From NCBI GenBank assembly GCA_024195585.1, contig SWBL01000038.1:124001-188000 (forward strand): a stretch of 64,000 bases of DNA, given 5' to 3'. The position numbers and the translations under genes were made by a program. Shown here piece after piece: positions 63,303 to 64,000 of this stretch. This DNA is from Aureobasidium sp. EXF-3400 (Eukaryota > Ascomycota > Dothideomycetes > Dothideales > Saccotheciaceae). The notes below the pieces were generated by a model. The model saw only the letters and a program-made list of their open reading frames with translations, had not been told where the DNA came from and did not search any database. Numbering within the stretch: position 1 is the stretch's first letter; each line of letters begins with the position of its first letter.

Positions 63303-64000
63303 TCAATATCCCTCAGGCTTCTCAGCCTTTGCGACACCAAATCGCTGTCCCAGAACGACCCACTCGGCCACGACGATGGCATATCTCATTGCCATAGGGT
63401 CACCATTCTCGCCGAATGCCCTAGCCGTCAATCCCTTGCATCTCTCCCAGTCAACAAATCCCAGCTGTTTGATGTTGTCTTCACTGATCAGCTTATCTAG
63501 AAGCTTGTTCAAATGTCCGCCTCTGGGCCATGTTGTTGGTGCAGAATACGGGTGCTTTTTACGTTCATACAACTCCTTTGTAATAAAAGGCTTTGATGCT
63601 TCTCGTAATACCCACTTCTCGGTGAACCTCTTTGCTTCGGGCTCCCACCTGAGTTTGGCTGATGGTGGGAGATTGTTGACATACTCTGTCAGCGGGTGAT
63701 CAAGGAAGGGGGTACGTGCCTCAATGCTGTGTGCCATCTCTGTGCGATCACCAAGACATGTCAGGAAAATGTTGGCCAAATGTCCTTTTGACCAGACGTA
63801 TTGCGCTGAATGCAGAGGGTGCCAGGAGTTGGTGATCAGATTACGGACACGTCCATCGGCATTGTTGGCGATGGTGACCTGAGGATCGCATTTACCGTAG
63901 CAACTCGTCCAAGGAGCAAAAATGTCAAGCTGGAAAGCCGCCATACTGCTGACAGTAGTAATGTCATTGAGCATGCGGCGTGCAACAGATGGACCTCGAT
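63303..64000 (-). CDS. asparagine synthetase, C-terminal part (partial at edge)
   Basis: The frame runs from the right edge to TGA 63303-63305, about 231 residues. It matches the synthetase domain of AsnB-type glutamine-hydrolysing asparagine synthetases. Visible blocks are QYVWSKGHLANIFLTCLGDR, TEMAHSIEARTPFLDHPLTE (the conserved M-A-x-S-x-E-x-R-x-P-F-L-D-H motif), LREASKPFITKELYERKKHP and the late HLNKLLDKLISEDN helix. The enzyme makes Asn from Asp, glutamine and ATP in the cytosol. The N-terminal glutaminase domain and the ATP-binding SGGLDS loop must lie beyond the window. Some fungal members belong to specialised metabolism rather than primary Asn synthesis; this cannot be decided here. 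Confidence 0.85.
   Translation of the reverse strand, partial: RGPSVARRMLNDITTVSSMAAFQLDIFAPWTSCYGKCDPQVTIANNADGRVRNLITNSWHPLHSAQYVWSKGHLANIFLTCLGDRTEMAHSIEARTPFLDHPLTEYVNNLPPSAKLRWEPEAKRFTEKWVLREASKPFITKELYERKKHPYSAPTTWPRGGHLNKLLDKLISEDNIKQLGFVDWERCKGLTARAFGENGDPMAMRYAIVVAEWVVLGQRFGVAKAEKPEGY

Overview
This window reads as a filamentous ascomycete (Pezizomycotina), most likely a Dothideomycete-type genome. Genes are dense on both strands and carry short spliceosomal introns, mostly 40-105 nt. The families are typical of these fungi: a PNP-NACHT-ankyrin NLR, a GAF hybrid histidine kinase, a wax-synthase-type MBOAT, S10 carboxypeptidase, GMC oxidoreductase, DUF7708 and DUF7587 proteins, and several small secreted proteins. 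I see no rRNA, tRNA or prokaryotic operon structure. All assignments come from reading translations and splice junctions by eye; no search was run. Most exon models below were accepted because summed exon lengths are multiples of three and the joined frame restores family motifs.

Layout. 1-4.4 kb: the 3' end of an unknown gene, a small membrane ORF, a decayed membrane-protein relic, a DUF7587-like gene and a lineage-specific gene. 5.2-11.4 kb: two housekeeping-like genes on the minus strand (cytosolic Phe-tRNA synthetase alpha and a 1286-aa disordered/globular protein). 11.4-15 kb: a gene-poor gap holding a 28-bp CACGTG-containing repeat array and a strong hairpin. 15-22 kb: wax-synthase-like acyltransferase, small secreted protein, a SEC11-like signal peptidase paralogue, a LURP-one-like protein, and a small unknown gene. 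22.7-36.4 kb: an accessory signalling island with an NLR, a 14-TM transporter, a AAA+ ATPase, a DUF7708 STAND-like protein and a broken ankyrin/zinc-finger gene. 37-41 kb: hybrid histidine kinase. 41.5-50.5 kb: FMN hydroxyacid dehydrogenase, UPF0643-like protein, hydrophilic allergen-like protein and three small or secreted proteins. 51-59 kb: a decayed GPI-protein gene, GMC oxidoreductase, small unknown protein, secreted carboxypeptidase and a GNAT acetyltransferase. 59.4-64 kb: a prenylation-tagged beta-propeller protein and the C-terminus of an asparagine synthetase.

Functional reading. The most unusual part is 22.7-36.4 kb. An NLR with highly similar ankyrin repeats, a AAA+ ATPase, a P-loop-less DUF7708 protein and a second ankyrin gene with near-identical repeats lie almost side by side, as expected for a fungal self/non-self or immunity-like locus; this is inference from architecture. 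Other points of note are the repeat array at 12.96-13.36 kb, the hairpin at 14.74-14.83 kb, two GC-AG introns, and a secreted protein resembling a free-standing subtilisin propeptide with a Cys-rich tail.
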